From assembly GCF_036898095.1 (NCBI RefSeq), contig NC_090767.1:28702282-28766281 (forward strand): a stretch of 64,000 nt of DNA, written 5' to 3'. A program made the translations under genes and the position numbers. The notes under the pieces are model-generated. The model was not told the DNA's origin, did no database searches, and worked only from the letters and a program-made list of their open reading frames with translations. This document shows, piece after piece, positions 22,141 to 33,048 of this stretch. Numbering within the stretch: the stretch's first letter is position 1; every line of letters begins with the position of its first letter. Source of the stretch: Palaemon carinicauda. Its lineage: Eukaryota; Arthropoda; Malacostraca; Decapoda; Palaemonidae.

Positions 22141-22437
22141 TATATTTTAATGATTTTATTTCTAATATTTTAACGAAGATATAGCCTTGCTCTCATATGA
22201 ATAATATTTTAATAATAGCAGAAATTGTAGTAATAATAATAATAATGATGATGATAATAATAATAATAATGATGATAATAATAATAATTACTTGTTACGC
22301 CATATAAAAATCACTAAAAGAAAGAATCTTACTATTGATTGAATACCTATAATTATGGTTTTATATATTATTTTTTTATCTATTTTTTTACGAAAAAGCA
22401 ATATATATGTGTGGGAGAGTGTCGTATATATTATATA
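22079..22437 (+). repeat. Segmental duplication, copy 1
   Basis: This segment is highly similar, in direct orientation, to 36546-36896. Shared single-copy landmarks are TCTCTGTGTATCAGCTGATA, AGCCTTGCTCTCATATGAAT, TTACGCCATATAAAAATC (TACGCCATATAAAAATG in the other copy) and TGTGGGAGAGTGTCG. Differences are scattered substitutions and a different number of TAA/GAT repeats. Confidence 0.88.
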
Positions 22438-22492
22438 TATACCACAGGCACACACACGTATATATTGACCACTGAAATCGCGATGATGAAAG

Positions 22493-22594
22493 CATTAGGT
22501 GTTCCAAGGCGGTCCACCAATCCAAGTCCTGAACATACCCAACGCTGCTTAACTCCGCTGATCGGACGAGAACGACGACTCCGTATGGCTGCTC
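22493..22594 (-). pseudogene. 5S rRNA-derived sequence (pseudogene or 5S-SINE head)
   Basis: On the minus strand this reads GTTCTCGTCCGATCA, then GAGTTAAGCAGCGTTGGG, CAGGACTTGGAT and GGACCGCCTTGGAACACC. These are the conserved core blocks of eukaryotic 5S rRNA, including the A-box region (GTTAAGC) and the C-box region (GACCGCCTGGGAA-like). The 5' end is degraded (CAGCCATACGGAGTCG) and the 3' end departs from 5S after GGAACACC. Substitutions in the C box (TTGGTGGACC for TGGGTGACC) suggest it is not a functional gene. It lacks a T-run terminator directly after the 3' end. It may be the head of a 5S-derived SINE. The gypsy compound begins a few bases upstream of it in this orientation. Confidence 0.8.
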
Positions 22595-22599
22595 AGCTC

Positions 22600-23517
22600 T
22601 GTTACGATCCTCGTGGGGACCGAACCAGATTCTGTTGAATTAATTAATGAAATGGGGACATTTCAACTACAACCAATTAGAAACAATATGAAATATAGAA
22701 AGAAAACTCGCAAAAGAAAACATAATTTTATTTACAACTAGTCAAAGGTGAAGGTTTCTTGATTGAGTACTTAGGAAGCACTGAACTAAACAAAGAGAAT
22801 CATTTGATTAAACTACACTCCAGCAAATAGGGGAACAGTCAAGATGGTAGATAAATAATACAAAAAGAGTATACTACTCTTCGCAGCAGCTCTCGACGGT
22901 TGACAGGAACGGAGATGTTTTCAGGTCTGGCGGCACGTCGGGGGTAATGAGGGCGGGAGGCAACTCGTTAGGACATCTCGGACAAAGCTGGTTACGTCTG
23001 CATTCTCGTCCTTACGCCTTCTCTTCTTCACTCAGCTTGTTCGCCCTCTCTCTCTCTTTCTTTCTTGGGTTTCTTCCTCGTCTCTTTTTCGTACTGTCCT
23101 CCTCTCTTGATCGCGTGGAAGTTTATATATCCCTGTATGGGAGGGGTTAACTATGGACAGGTCCATATAAGGAAATTTTCTCGTTTCTTCATCCTCATTG
23201 GTGTTCCTTGAAACCGCTGATAACACCTAGACGAACGCTCTGCTGGTGTAATCAAATTCCATAAAGTTGACTCCTTCGGCTTAATGTATATCTTTTCGGC
23301 GACACACTGTTATTCTTGTCCTATGGGTTCCTTGGTGCTCTATAGACAGGGACTCGTTGTGCTCAAAGACCTCCAACCTAGGCACATAACTTGACGATGG
23401 CAGCTTCAATAAACAATAGCGGGACCTTATCTCTCTCTCTCTCTCTCTGCTTCTCTAAGAGTAGAAAAATCACGTGTTTTGACATTCTTTCCTATATTAT
23501 TCTATCTACCCATGACA
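22600..23517 (-). repeat. Gypsy LTR 1 (outer left)
   Basis: 918 bp, TGTTACGATCC ... CCCATGACA. Diagnostic features shared with LTR 3 and not LTR 2 include GGCGGCACGTCGGGGG, CTCCAGCAAATAGGGG and CTTCGGCTTAATGTATATC. On the minus strand it is the 3' LTR of internal copy A. Confidence 0.92.
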
Positions 23518-23718
23518 CGTCCCCCGAAAAGAAAAAAAAAAGGAAAATCTACTGATTTTTTCTTTTTTTTAAACAAAGCTATCAAAGGAGAAAATCACTT
23601 ATCCCTAAACTGAGAGACAATTACTTCATTACTCTCGTATCATGTAACCAAAAGCAAAACACACTCTTACGTGTTGATAGAAGAAAAAACAAAAACAGAA
23701 AGGAAACAAACGTCCATA

Positions 23719-25390
23719 TCATTCTGAAAAGTCTCTAGAAAGACTGTCGGCTATTACATTATTCTTTCCCTTTATATGAACTATCTTTAAATCATAGTCT
23801 TGTAATTCCAAACTCCAACGCATGAGACGTTTATTCTTATTCTTAAACCCATCTAAGTAAACTAATGGATTGAGATCAGTATACACAGTTAAAACATGAC
23901 CACTACGTACATAAATCTCAAAATGTTGTAAAGTTGATACTAAACTAAACAATTCCTTCTCAATAGTTGAATAGTTCTGCTGTGCTTTATTTAACTTCTT
24001 CGAATAATAAGCCACAGGGTGCTTGATCCCATTCACTTCTTGCAACAGAACTCCTCCTATTCCAATGTCACTTGCATCTATCGCTAAATTAAATTCTTTG
24101 CTAAAATCGGGCAACATTAGTACAGGCTCGTGAATCATTATGGCCTTTAACTTATTGAAAGCTTCGATGCAGTCATTATCAAATACAAAACTTCGTCCTT
24201 TCTTGAAAAGATTAGTTATTGGAGCACTTATTTCTGAAAAATTAGGAACAAATCGGCGGAAATATGAAATCATTCCGATGAATCTCATTGCCTGTTTTTT
24301 ACTGGTAGGAATTGGGAAGTTGATGATAGCTTCTATGTTCCCATCTTTTGGACAAATCTTACCTAGACCTACCTTATGACCCAAATATGTGATCGAGGTT
24401 TTTCCGAATTCACATTTCTTCAGATTTAAAACAAGTTTTGCTTTTTCAAGTGCTGACAATACTTTAGCCAAAATGCGTAAATGTTGCTCCCACGTATCTG
24501 AAAATATTACAAGATCATCCAAATACACAACACAGTTATCAATTCCATTTAAAACTCTATTGATTAATCTTTGAAAAGTACTCGCTGCATTCCGTAGACC
24601 AAAAGCCATAACTTTGGGTTCATAACCACCGAAAGGTGTTATGAAAGCAGATATTTTCTGTGCTCGACTACTTAAAGGTACTTGCCAATAACCTTTGGCC
24701 AAATCAAGTTTAGAAATAAACTTAGCATTTCCTATTTTATCTAAACAATCTTCTATCCTTGGGGAGAGGAAAATTACTTTGTTTCGTAACACTATTCACT
24801 TTTCTAAAATCAATACACAGCCTATCTGATCCATCTTCCTTCTTAACAAGAACTATTGGAGAACACCAGTCACTTTCGCTGGGAACAATCAAACCATTGT
24901 CTAGCATATACTTAATTTCCTGTCGAACTGAATTTGCTTTTTCTGGGCTTAGACGATAAGGGCTTTGTCTAATGGGTTTTGTGTCCTGCAACTCAATATC
25001 GTGTTCTAAAAGATTAGTCAAACCCAATTTATCACTAACAGTTTCCGGATAATTTGAAAACACATTGAATAATTCCCCTGTTTTTTCTTCGTCTAAGCTA
25101 GAATTAAACAATGCGAAATTATTAAGAACATCAGAGTTCTTCTCAAAAGTAATTTCTCTCTGCGACACTGTTACAACTGGCTTTGGACGTTCATTATATT
25201 TCTTTAGCAAGTTGATGTGCAACCACTTAGCTCTACGCTTACCCATATCAATTAAGTGATTCAAATTTCCCCTTTTTTCTATGATAGGAAATGGACCTTC
25301 GAACTTATAAGATAATGAGGGACCTTCTTTCTGGACTAATACTAAGACTTTATCACCCACATGGAAAATTCTGTCTTTAGCCTTAAGATC
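23719..25390 (-). pseudogene. Gypsy copy A: integrase tail, RT and RNase H, broken
   Basis: The frame below 25390 encodes the integrase tail (KVLVLVQKEGPSLSYKFEGP, the GPF segment), then the start of RT (SESDWCSPIVLVKKEDGSDR, FRKVNSVT). An extra T near 24765 (ATCCTTGGGG versus ATCCTGGGG in copy B) shifts the frame, so RT continues from 24792 with the palm motif CVVYLDDLVIFS near 24520 and RNase H (FNLAIDASDIGIGG, QQNYSTIEKELF). A TAA at 25391-25393 separates it from the upstream gag-protease-integrase frame; copy B has Tyr there. In the RNase H the TDHNP segment of copy B reads TDLNP here. Confidence 0.92.
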
Positions 25391-28098
25391 TTATTTTCTT
25401 TTAGTTTCCCCTTGACGGTTGCTCTCATTTTCTTTTGCTATCTGCCAGGCTTTCCTTAAATCCTCTTTGTGATTTTCGATATTCTGTATGTAATCCTTTC
25501 TACCTTCTTCTTGCATTAACTTACACTTTAAAATTTCTAAAGGTCCTTTAGCGGTGTGACCGAACAACAAATCAAAAGGACTAAATCCCGTGGTGTCATT
25601 AGGAGTTAATCGTAAAGCCAACAAGACAAAAGGTAACTTTTCTTCCCAATCATGTTCGAAATTATTACACAACTTCCTTAAGCAACTTTTCAACGTTTGA
25701 TGAAAACGTTCAACAATTCCTTGTGATTCAGGGTGGTACGGGGTGGAAGTTACAAGTTTAATCCCTAACTCTTTCATTTTATCTCTGAAGTACTTTGATA
25801 CAAAATTGCTACCATTATCACTCTGTATAACGCAAGGAAGTCCAAATTTAGAGAAATAGTTCAGCAAGCGTTTAACTACAGTTTTTGCATTGCAATTTCT
25901 TACTTGGATTGCTTCTGGATATCGTGTTAGTCTATCAATGATTGTTAATAGATAGATATTCCCTCCCTTACTCCTGGGCAAAGGGCCTACGATATCAATT
26001 ACGACATTCTCAAAAGGTTCTCCTACCGATGGGATATTACATAACGGGGCCCTGGGAATTACTTGATTAGGTTTGCCAGCCATTTGACATTCTTGACAAC
26101 TTAAAACATATCTCTTCACATCACTTTTCATTTTAGGCCAAAAGTACGTTTTAGTTATACACTTGAATGTTTTATTTACTCCTAAATGTCCTTGTTCATC
26201 ATGTGCTAATTTCAAAATTGATTCACGAAGTTTCCTAGGAGTTACTAATTGCTCTATGACCTCCTCTTTGCTACCTGTCTTAGGACGAACATAGCGACAA
26301 AAAAGTTCGTCTTTTAAACTAAATGTTTCCTTACAAACATTTTCAGGTTCATCATCCAATTCACATTCAAAAATTCTAGTTAGTGTTTCATCTTCCCTCT
26401 GCATCTTAACTAGTTCATCCTTATTCAATAAGCTAGTTTCTGAAACACTAATCTGTACATCACTTCTTTCGACAGCTACATCATCATCTCTGTTCACATC
26501 ATCAACATTTGTAAATTCAGTTTCCTCAGCTACACTCATGCTAAGCTCATCATCACTGCCTCTATTATCTACGTTCGAATCCTCGAACAACCTATGACCG
26601 TAGTCAATATCTGAATCTAATCCTGAACTGGTTACTATCATCTCAGGCACTTGAACTTCACTTAAAATAGGATTCACACACTTGGAGGTAGTTAAATCAT
26701 TGCCAACAGTAATGTCAACGCCGTCTACGGGCAAAGTATCCACGACTGCTAGTTTTACATCTCCCGTTACTAACTGACTTTCCAATTTCATCTTTAACAA
26801 AGGACAAACTACACAAGTGTTCGGAAACCCACCTAGCATAACTTTTTCTTTCAAGCTGATTATTACATTCCTTGGTACACTCTCTCTCCTAACGAGTGAT
26901 ACGGCCGCTCCCGTATCTCTAAGCAAAACTACTTCCCTCGAATCACCCCCTTTAAGAGAAGAAATTAAACCTTCAGACAAAAATTCACCATAATGTTTCC
27001 TCGTTTCTTTCAAGAGATTATTCCTTACTGAAGAAAGATTATTAACTAATGACACAGGTTTTTTCACATTCGTACTTTCTACTGTGCAATTCCTAGCTAT
27101 ATGACCTTTCTTATTATAATTGTAACAAGTGACCTCTGAATCACTGACTGCCCAGTGGCGCCTACAGTACCGAGAAATATGACCTTCCTTCCCACACGTG
27201 TAACAATAATAATGATAATAATAATCTCTGTTCCTATTATCGTTATTGTTAGAACTACTTTTACTATGTTGAGCCTTACTTGACAAAAGATCGTTTTTCT
27301 TTTTATTGCCACTTAAACCATGTGTGAGACTGTACTCATCTGCTAATCTCGTAGCACAGGCAAAGGATGTTTCACGCCTATCTTCTATATATAATTTGAT
27401 GTCTGGGGATATGTTATCTTTGAAACTTTCTAACAAAACTAGGTTCTTGAGATATTCAAAATTATCGACTTCAGCGGAAGTCAACCAATCACAAAACGAT
27501 CTTTCTAACTTCTTTCCGTACTCTATATAAGTACTAGTATCATCTCTCTTCAAACTTCTAAACTTCTTACGGTACGCCTCTGGTACCAATCTGTATGCAC
27601 TAAATACGGTTTTTTTTTCACAGTTTCATAATCTTCACTTTCATCCTCAGACAAACAACTATACACAGAATGTGCTTTACCACTTAAAACTGATTGTAAA
27701 TACAAAGTCCACTGTCTTTTAGGAGCGCCTACTCTGTTCATTAACTTTTCAAAAGACAAAAAATATTTCGTAACATCTTCCTCATCAAATTTCGGTATAA
27801 GTTTAAGCACTGCACTCATATCTAAACTATCAGTGTCACTATTTAAAGATGAATTACTCCCTGATCTGCTACCTGACCGACTGTTATGAAGAGTTTGTCT
27901 TAAACGAGCCATTTCTAACTCATGCTCACGCTGTTTTTCATTTTCTTCTCGCTTTTTTTCATTTTCTTCTCTTTCAGCTGCTCTTTCATCTCTCTCTAAC
28001 ACTTCCTGTTCTCTCTTAATAACATAATCACGGAGATCATCGCCATCTAGACCAAGAAGTTTACCTGAATCTATCAAATCTCTCGTAGTCGCACTCAT
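25391..28098 (-). pseudogene. Gypsy copy A: gag, protease and integrase, broken
   Basis: The gag starts at 28098 (MSATTRDLIDSGKLLGLDG) and has a Glu/Arg-rich coiled coil, then a SCAN-like capsid segment (LVPEAYRKKFRSLKRDD, LLESFKDNISPDIKLYI). Two extra bases in a T run near 27608 break the frame. Zinc knuckles CYTCGKEGHISRYC and CYNYNKKGHIARNC follow; in the second the central Cys is Tyr. The protease motif LLRDTGAAVSLV and an integrase with HDEQGHLGVNKT, CQECQ, DIVGPLPRSKGG, QSDNGSNF and ESQGIVERFHQ come next. A nonsense codon ends it at 25391. Integrase before RT marks the Gmr1-like lineage. Confidence 0.92.
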
Positions 28099-28155
28099 TC
28101 TGTTTCTTTCTATATTCTCCCTGTTTCAATTGGTTATGTAGTCGAAAATTCTGGC

Positions 28156-28166
28156 AAAGGTCGCCA
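28156..28166 (-). promoter_or_regulatory. Gypsy copy A primer binding site
   Basis: Two bases inside LTR 2 the minus strand reads TGGCGACCTTTGCCAG. The first eight bases agree with the tRNA-Arg-type site of the BEL element, and then the two diverge. It would prime minus-strand synthesis for copy A. Confidence 0.65.
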
Positions 28167-28168
28167 AC

Positions 28169-28614
28169 TGTTACGATCCTCGTGGGGATCGAACCAGATT
28201 CTGTTGAATTAATTAATGAAATGGGGACTTTTCAACTACAACCAAAAAGAAACAATAGGAAATATAGAAAGAAAATTCGCAAAAGAAAGCATAATTTTAT
28301 TTACAACTAGACAAAGGTGAATGTTTCTTGATTGAGTACTTAGGAAGCACTGAACTAAACAAAGAAAATCATTTGATTAAACTACACTCCAGCCAAAATA
28401 GGGGAACAGTCAAGATGGTAGATAAATAATACAAAAAGAATATACTACTCTTCGCAGCAGCTCTCGACGGTTGACAGGAACGGAGATGTTTTCAGGTGTG
28501 GCGTCTCGTCGTGGGTAATGAGGGCGGGAGGCAACTCGTTAGGACATCTCTGACAAAGCTGGTTACATCTGCATTCTGGTCCTTACGCCTTCTCTTCTTT
28601 CCTCAGCTTGTTCG

Positions 28615-28652
<38 letters not shown>

Positions 28653-29102
28653 CTTGGGTTTCTTCCTCGTCTCTTTTTCGTACTGTCTTCTCTCTTGATC
28701 GCGTGGAAGTTTATATATCCCTGTATGGGAGGGGTTAACTATGGACAGGTCCATATAAGGAAATTTTCTCGTTTCTTCATCCTCATTGGTGTTCCTTGAA
28801 ACCGCTGATAACACCTAGACGAACGCTCTGCTGGTGTAATCAAATTCCATAACTTTGACTCCTTCGCCTAATGTACTTCTTTTCGGCGACAAACACACTT
28901 ATTCTTCTCCTACAGGTTCCTTGGTCCTCTATAGACAGGGGCTCGTTGTGCTCAAAGACCTCCAACCTAGGCACATAACTTGACGATGGCAGCTTCAATA
29001 AACAATAGCGGGACCTTATCTCTCTCTCTCTCTGCTTCTCTAAGAGTAGAAAAATCACGTGTTTTAACATTCTTTCCTATATTATTCTATCTACCCATGA
29101 CA
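28169..29102 (-). repeat. Gypsy LTR 2 (shared middle, divergent)
   Basis: 934 bp. It differs from both outer LTRs at many sites: GGCGTCTCGTCGTGGG, CTCCAGCCAAAATAGGGG, CTTTGACTCCTTCGCCTAATG, CCTACAGGTTCCTTGGTCC, and a longer (CT)n near 28615-28650. It serves as 5' LTR for copy A and 3' LTR for copy B. Confidence 0.9.
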
Positions 29103-29301
29103 CGTCCCCCTAAAAGAAAAAAAAAGGAAAATCTACTGATTTTATCTTTTTTTTTAAACAAAACTATCAAAGGAGAAAATGACTTAACCCTAAACTGAGA
29201 GACAATTACTTCATTACTCTCGTATCATGTAACCAAAACCAAAACACGCTCTTACGTGTTAATAGAAGAGAAAAAAAAAAAAAAAAAAAAAAACGTCCAT
29301 A

Positions 29302-32300
29302 TTATTCTGAAAAGTGTCTAGAAAGACTGTCGGCTATTACATTATTCTTTCCCTTTATATGAACTATCTTTAAATCATAGTCTTGTAATTCCAAACTCCA
29401 ACGCATGAGACGTTTATTCTTATTCTTAAATCTATCTAAGTAAACTAATGGATTGTGATCAGTATACACAGTTAAAACATGACCACTACGTACATAAATC
29501 TCAAAATGTTGTAAAGTTGATACTAAACTAAACAATTCCTTCTCAATAGTTGAATAATTCTGCTGTGCTTTATTTAACTTCTTCAAATAATAAGCCACAG
29601 GGTGCTTGATCCCATTCACTTCTGGCAACAGAACTCCTCCTATTCCAATGTCACTTGCATCTATCGCTAAATTAAATTCTTTGCTAAAATCGGGCAACAT
29701 TAGTACAGGCTCGTGAATCATTATGGCCTTTAACTTATTGAAAGCTTCGATGCAGTCATTATCAAATACAAAACTTCGTCCTTTCTTGAAAAGATTAGTT
29801 ATTGGAGCACTTATTTCTGAAAAATTAGGAACAAATCGGCGGAAATATGAAATCATTCCGATGAATCTCATTGCCTGTTTTTTACTGGTAGGAATTGGGA
29901 AGTTGATGATAGCTTCTATGTTCCCATCTTTTGGACAAATCTTACCTAGACCTACCTTATGACCCAAATATGTGATCGAGGTTTTTCCGAATTCACATTT
30001 CTTCAGATTTAAAACAAGTTTTGCCTTTTCAAGTGCTGACAATACTTTAGCTAAAATGCGTAAATGTTGCTCCCACGTATCTGAAAATATTACAAGATCA
30101 TCCAAATACACAACACAGTTATCAATTCCATTTAAAACTCTATTGATTAATCTTTGAAAAGTACTCGCTGCATTTCGTAGACCAAAAGCCATAACTTTGG
30201 GCTCATAACTACCGAAAGGTGTTATGAAAGCAGATATTTTCTGTGCTCGACTACTTAAAGGTACTTGCCAATAACCTTTGGCCAAATCAAGTTTAGAAAT
30301 AAACTTAGCATTTCCTATTTTATCTAAACAATCTTCTATCCTGGGGAGAGGAAAATTACTTTGTTTCGTAACACTATTCACTTTTCTAAAATCAATACAC
30401 AGCCTATCTGATCCATCTTCCTTCTTAACAAGAACTATTGGAGAACACCAGTCACTTTCGCTGGGAACAATCAAACCATTGTCTAGCATATACTTAATTT
30501 CCTGTCGAACTGAATTTGTTTTTTCTGGGCTTAGACGATAAGGGCTTTGTCTAATGGGTTTTGTGTCCTGCAACTCAATATCGTGTTCTAAAAGATTAGT
30601 CAAACCCAATTTATCACTAACAGTTTCCGGATAATTTGAAAACATATTGAATAATTCCCTTGTTTTTTCTTCCTCTAAGCTAGAATTAAACAACGTGAAA
30701 TTATTAAGAACATCAGAGTTCTTCTCAAAAGTAATTTCTCTCTGCGACACTGTTACAACTGGCATTGGACGTTCATTATATTTCTTTAGCAAGTTGATGT
30801 GCAACCACTTAGCTCTACGCTTACCCATATCAATTAGGTAATTCAGATTTCCCCTTTTTTCTATGATAGGAAATGGACCTTCGAACTTATAAGATAATGA
30901 GGGACCTTCTTTCTGGACTAATACTAAGACTTTATCACCCACATGGAAAATTCTGTCTTTAGCCTTAAGATCGTATTTTCTTTTAGTTTCCCCTTGACGG
31001 TTGCTCTCATTTTCTTTTGCCATCTGCCAGGCTTTCCTTAAATCCTCTTTGTGATTTTCGATATTCTGTATGTAATCCTTTCTACCTTCTTCTTGCATTA
31101 ACTTACACTTTAAAATTTCTAAAGGTCCTTTAGCGGTGTGACCGAACAACAAATCAAAGGGACTAAATCCCGTGGTGTCATTAGGAGTTAATCGTAAAGC
31201 CAACAAGACAAAAGGTAACTTTTCTTCCCAATCATGCTCAAAATTATTACACAACTTCCTTAAGCAACTTTTCAACGTTTGATGAAAACGTTCAACAATT
31301 CCTTGTGATTCAGGGTGGTAGGGGGTGGAAGTTACAAGTTTAATCCCTAACTCTTTCATTTTATCTCTGAAATACTTTGATACAAAATTGCTACCATTAT
31401 CACTCTGTATAACGCAAGGAAGTCCAAATTTAGAGAAATAGTTCAGCAAGTGTTTAACTACAGTTTTTGCATTGCAACTTCTTACTGGGATTGCTTCTGG
31501 ATATCGTGTTAGTCTATCAATGATTGTTAATAGATAGATATTCCCTCCCTTACTCCTGGGCAAAGGGCCTACGATATCAATTACGACATTCTCAAAAGGT
31601 TCTCCTACCGATGGGATATTACATAACGGGGCCCGGGGAATTACTTGATTAGGTTTGCCAGCCATTTGACATTCGTGACAACTTAAAACATATCTCTTCA
31701 CATCACTTTTCATTTTAGGCCAAAAGTACGTTTTAGTTATACACTTGAATGTTTTATTTACTCCTAAATGTCCTTGTTCATCATGTGCTAATTTCAAAAT
31801 TGATTCACGAAGTTTCCTAGGAGTTACTAATTGCTCTATGACCTCATCTTTGCTACCTGTCTTAGGACGAACATAGCGACACAAAAGTTCGTCTTTTAAA
31901 CTAAATGTTTCCTTACAAACATTTTCAGGTTCATCATCCAATTCACATTCAAAAATTCTAGTTAGTGTTTCATCTTCCCTCTGCATCCTAACTAGTTCAT
32001 CCTTACTCAATAAGCTAGTTTCTGAAACACTAATCTGTACATCACTTCTTTCGACAGCTTCATCATCATCTCTGTTCACATCATCAACATTTGTAAAGTC
32101 AGTTTCCTCAGCTACACTTATGCTAAGCTCATCATCACTGCCTCTATTACCTACGTTCGAATCCTCGAACAACCTATGACCGTAGTCAATATCTGTATCT
32201 AATCCTGACCTGGTTACTATCATCTCAGGCACTTGAACTTCACTTAAAATAGGAATCACACACTTGGAGGTAGTTAAATCATTGCCAACAATAATGTCAA

Positions 32301-33015
32301 CGCCGTCTACGGGCAAAGTATCCACGACTGCTAGTTTTACATTTCCTGTTACTAACTGACTTTCCAATTTCATCTTTAACAAAGGACAAACTACACAAGT
32401 GTTCGGAAACCCACCTAGCATAACTTTTTTTTTCATGCTGATTATTACATTCCTTGGCACACTCTCTCTCCTAACGAGTGATACGGCCGCTCCCGTATCT
32501 CTAAGCAAAACTACTTCCCTCGAATCACCCCCTTTAAGAGAAGAAATTAAACCTTCAGAAAAAAATTCACCATAATGTTTCCTCGTTTCTTTCAAGAGAT
32601 TATTCCTTCCCGAAGAAAGATTATTAACTAGTGACACAGGTTTTTTCACATTCGTACTTTCTACTGTGCAATTCCTAGCTATATGACCTTTCTTATTACA
32701 ATTGTAACAAATGACCTCTGAATTACTGACTGCCCATTGGCTCCTACAGTACCGAGAAATATGACCTTCCTTCCCACACGTGTAACAATAATAATGATAA
32801 TAATCCCTGTTCCTATTATCGTTATTGCTAGAACTACTTTTACTATGTTGTGCCTTACTTGACAAAAGATCGTTTTTCTTTTTACTGCCACTTAAACCAT
32901 GTGTGAGACTGTACTCATCTGCTAATCTCGTAGCACCGGCAAAGGATGTTTCGCGCCTATCTTCTATATATAATTTGATGTCTGGGGATATGTTATCTTT
33001 GAAACTTTCTAACAA
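29302..33015 (-). CDS. Gypsy copy B: zinc knuckle, protease, integrase, RT, RNase H
   Basis: An uninterrupted 1237-codon frame. Order by residue: zinc knuckles CYTCGKEGHISRYC (about 77-90) and CYNCNKKGHIARNC (about 103-116); protease LLRDTGAAVSLV (about 168); integrase HHCC domain (HDEQGHLGVNKT, CHECQ, about 425-475) and core (DIVGPLPRSKGG, QSDNGSNF, ESQGIVERFHQ, about 490-620); GPF segment (YKFEGPFPIIEK, about 720); RT (CSPIVLVKKEDGS, YLDDLVIFS, about 820-1000); RNase H (LAIDASDIGIGG, YTDHNPLVYL, to about 1230). Integrase lies upstream of RT, as in Gmr1-like elements. All visible catalytic motifs are intact. The N-terminal gag is cut off by a stop at 33049-33051, so this frame starts inside gag. 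Confidence 0.93.
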   Translation of the reverse strand: MLESFKDNISPDIKLYIEDRRETSFAGATRLADEYSLTHGLSGSKKKNDLLSSKAQHSKSSSSNNDNRNRDYYHYYCYTCGKEGHISRYCRSQWAVSNSEVICYNCNKKGHIARNCTVESTNVKKPVSLVNNLSSGRNNLLKETRKHYGEFFSEGLISSLKGGDSREVVLLRDTGAAVSLVRRESVPRNVIISMKKKVMLGGFPNTCVVCPLLKMKLESQLVTGNVKLAVVDTLPVDGVDIIVGNDLTTSKCVIPILSEVQVPEMIVTRSGLDTDIDYGHRLFEDSNVGNRGSDDELSISVAEETDFTNVDDVNRDDDEAVERSDVQISVSETSLLSKDELVRMQREDETLTRIFECELDDEPENVCKETFSLKDELLCRYVRPKTGSKDEVIEQLVTPRKLRESILKLAHDEQGHLGVNKTFKCITKTYFWPKMKSDVKRYVLSCHECQMAGKPNQVIPRAPLCNIPSVGEPFENVVIDIVGPLPRSKGGNIYLLTIIDRLTRYPEAIPVRSCNAKTVVKHLLNYFSKFGLPCVIQSDNGSNFVSKYFRDKMKELGIKLVTSTPYHPESQGIVERFHQTLKSCLRKLCNNFEHDWEEKLPFVLLALRLTPNDTTGFSPFDLLFGHTAKGPLEILKCKLMQEEGRKDYIQNIENHKEDLRKAWQMAKENESNRQGETKRKYDLKAKDRIFHVGDKVLVLVQKEGPSLSYKFEGPFPIIEKRGNLNYLIDMGKRRAKWLHINLLKKYNERPMPVVTVSQREITFEKNSDVLNNFTLFNSSLEEEKTRELFNMFSNYPETVSDKLGLTNLLEHDIELQDTKPIRQSPYRLSPEKTNSVRQEIKYMLDNGLIVPSESDWCSPIVLVKKEDGSDRLCIDFRKVNSVTKQSNFPLPRIEDCLDKIGNAKFISKLDLAKGYWQVPLSSRAQKISAFITPFGSYEPKVMAFGLRNAASTFQRLINRVLNGIDNCVVYLDDLVIFSDTWEQHLRILAKVLSALEKAKLVLNLKKCEFGKTSITYLGHKVGLGKICPKDGNIEAIINFPIPTSKKQAMRFIGMISYFRRFVPNFSEISAPITNLFKKGRSFVFDNDCIEAFNKLKAIMIHEPVLMLPDFSKEFNLAIDASDIGIGGVLLPEVNGIKHPVAYYLKKLNKAQQNYSTIEKELFSLVSTLQHFEIYVRSGHVLTVYTDHNPLVYLDRFKNKNKRLMRWSLELQDYDLKIVHIKGKNNVIADSLSRHFSE

Positions 33016-33048
33016 AACTAGGTTCTTGAGATCTTCAAAATTATCGAC

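Noticed and set aside
22493..22594. A functional 5S rRNA gene
   Set aside because: The 5' end is degraded, the C box is altered and no T-run terminator follows the 3' end.
22947..23226. Short frames recurring at 28496-28814 and 34105-34384
   Set aside because: They are inside the three gypsy LTRs, are simple-sequence rich, and differ in length between copies.
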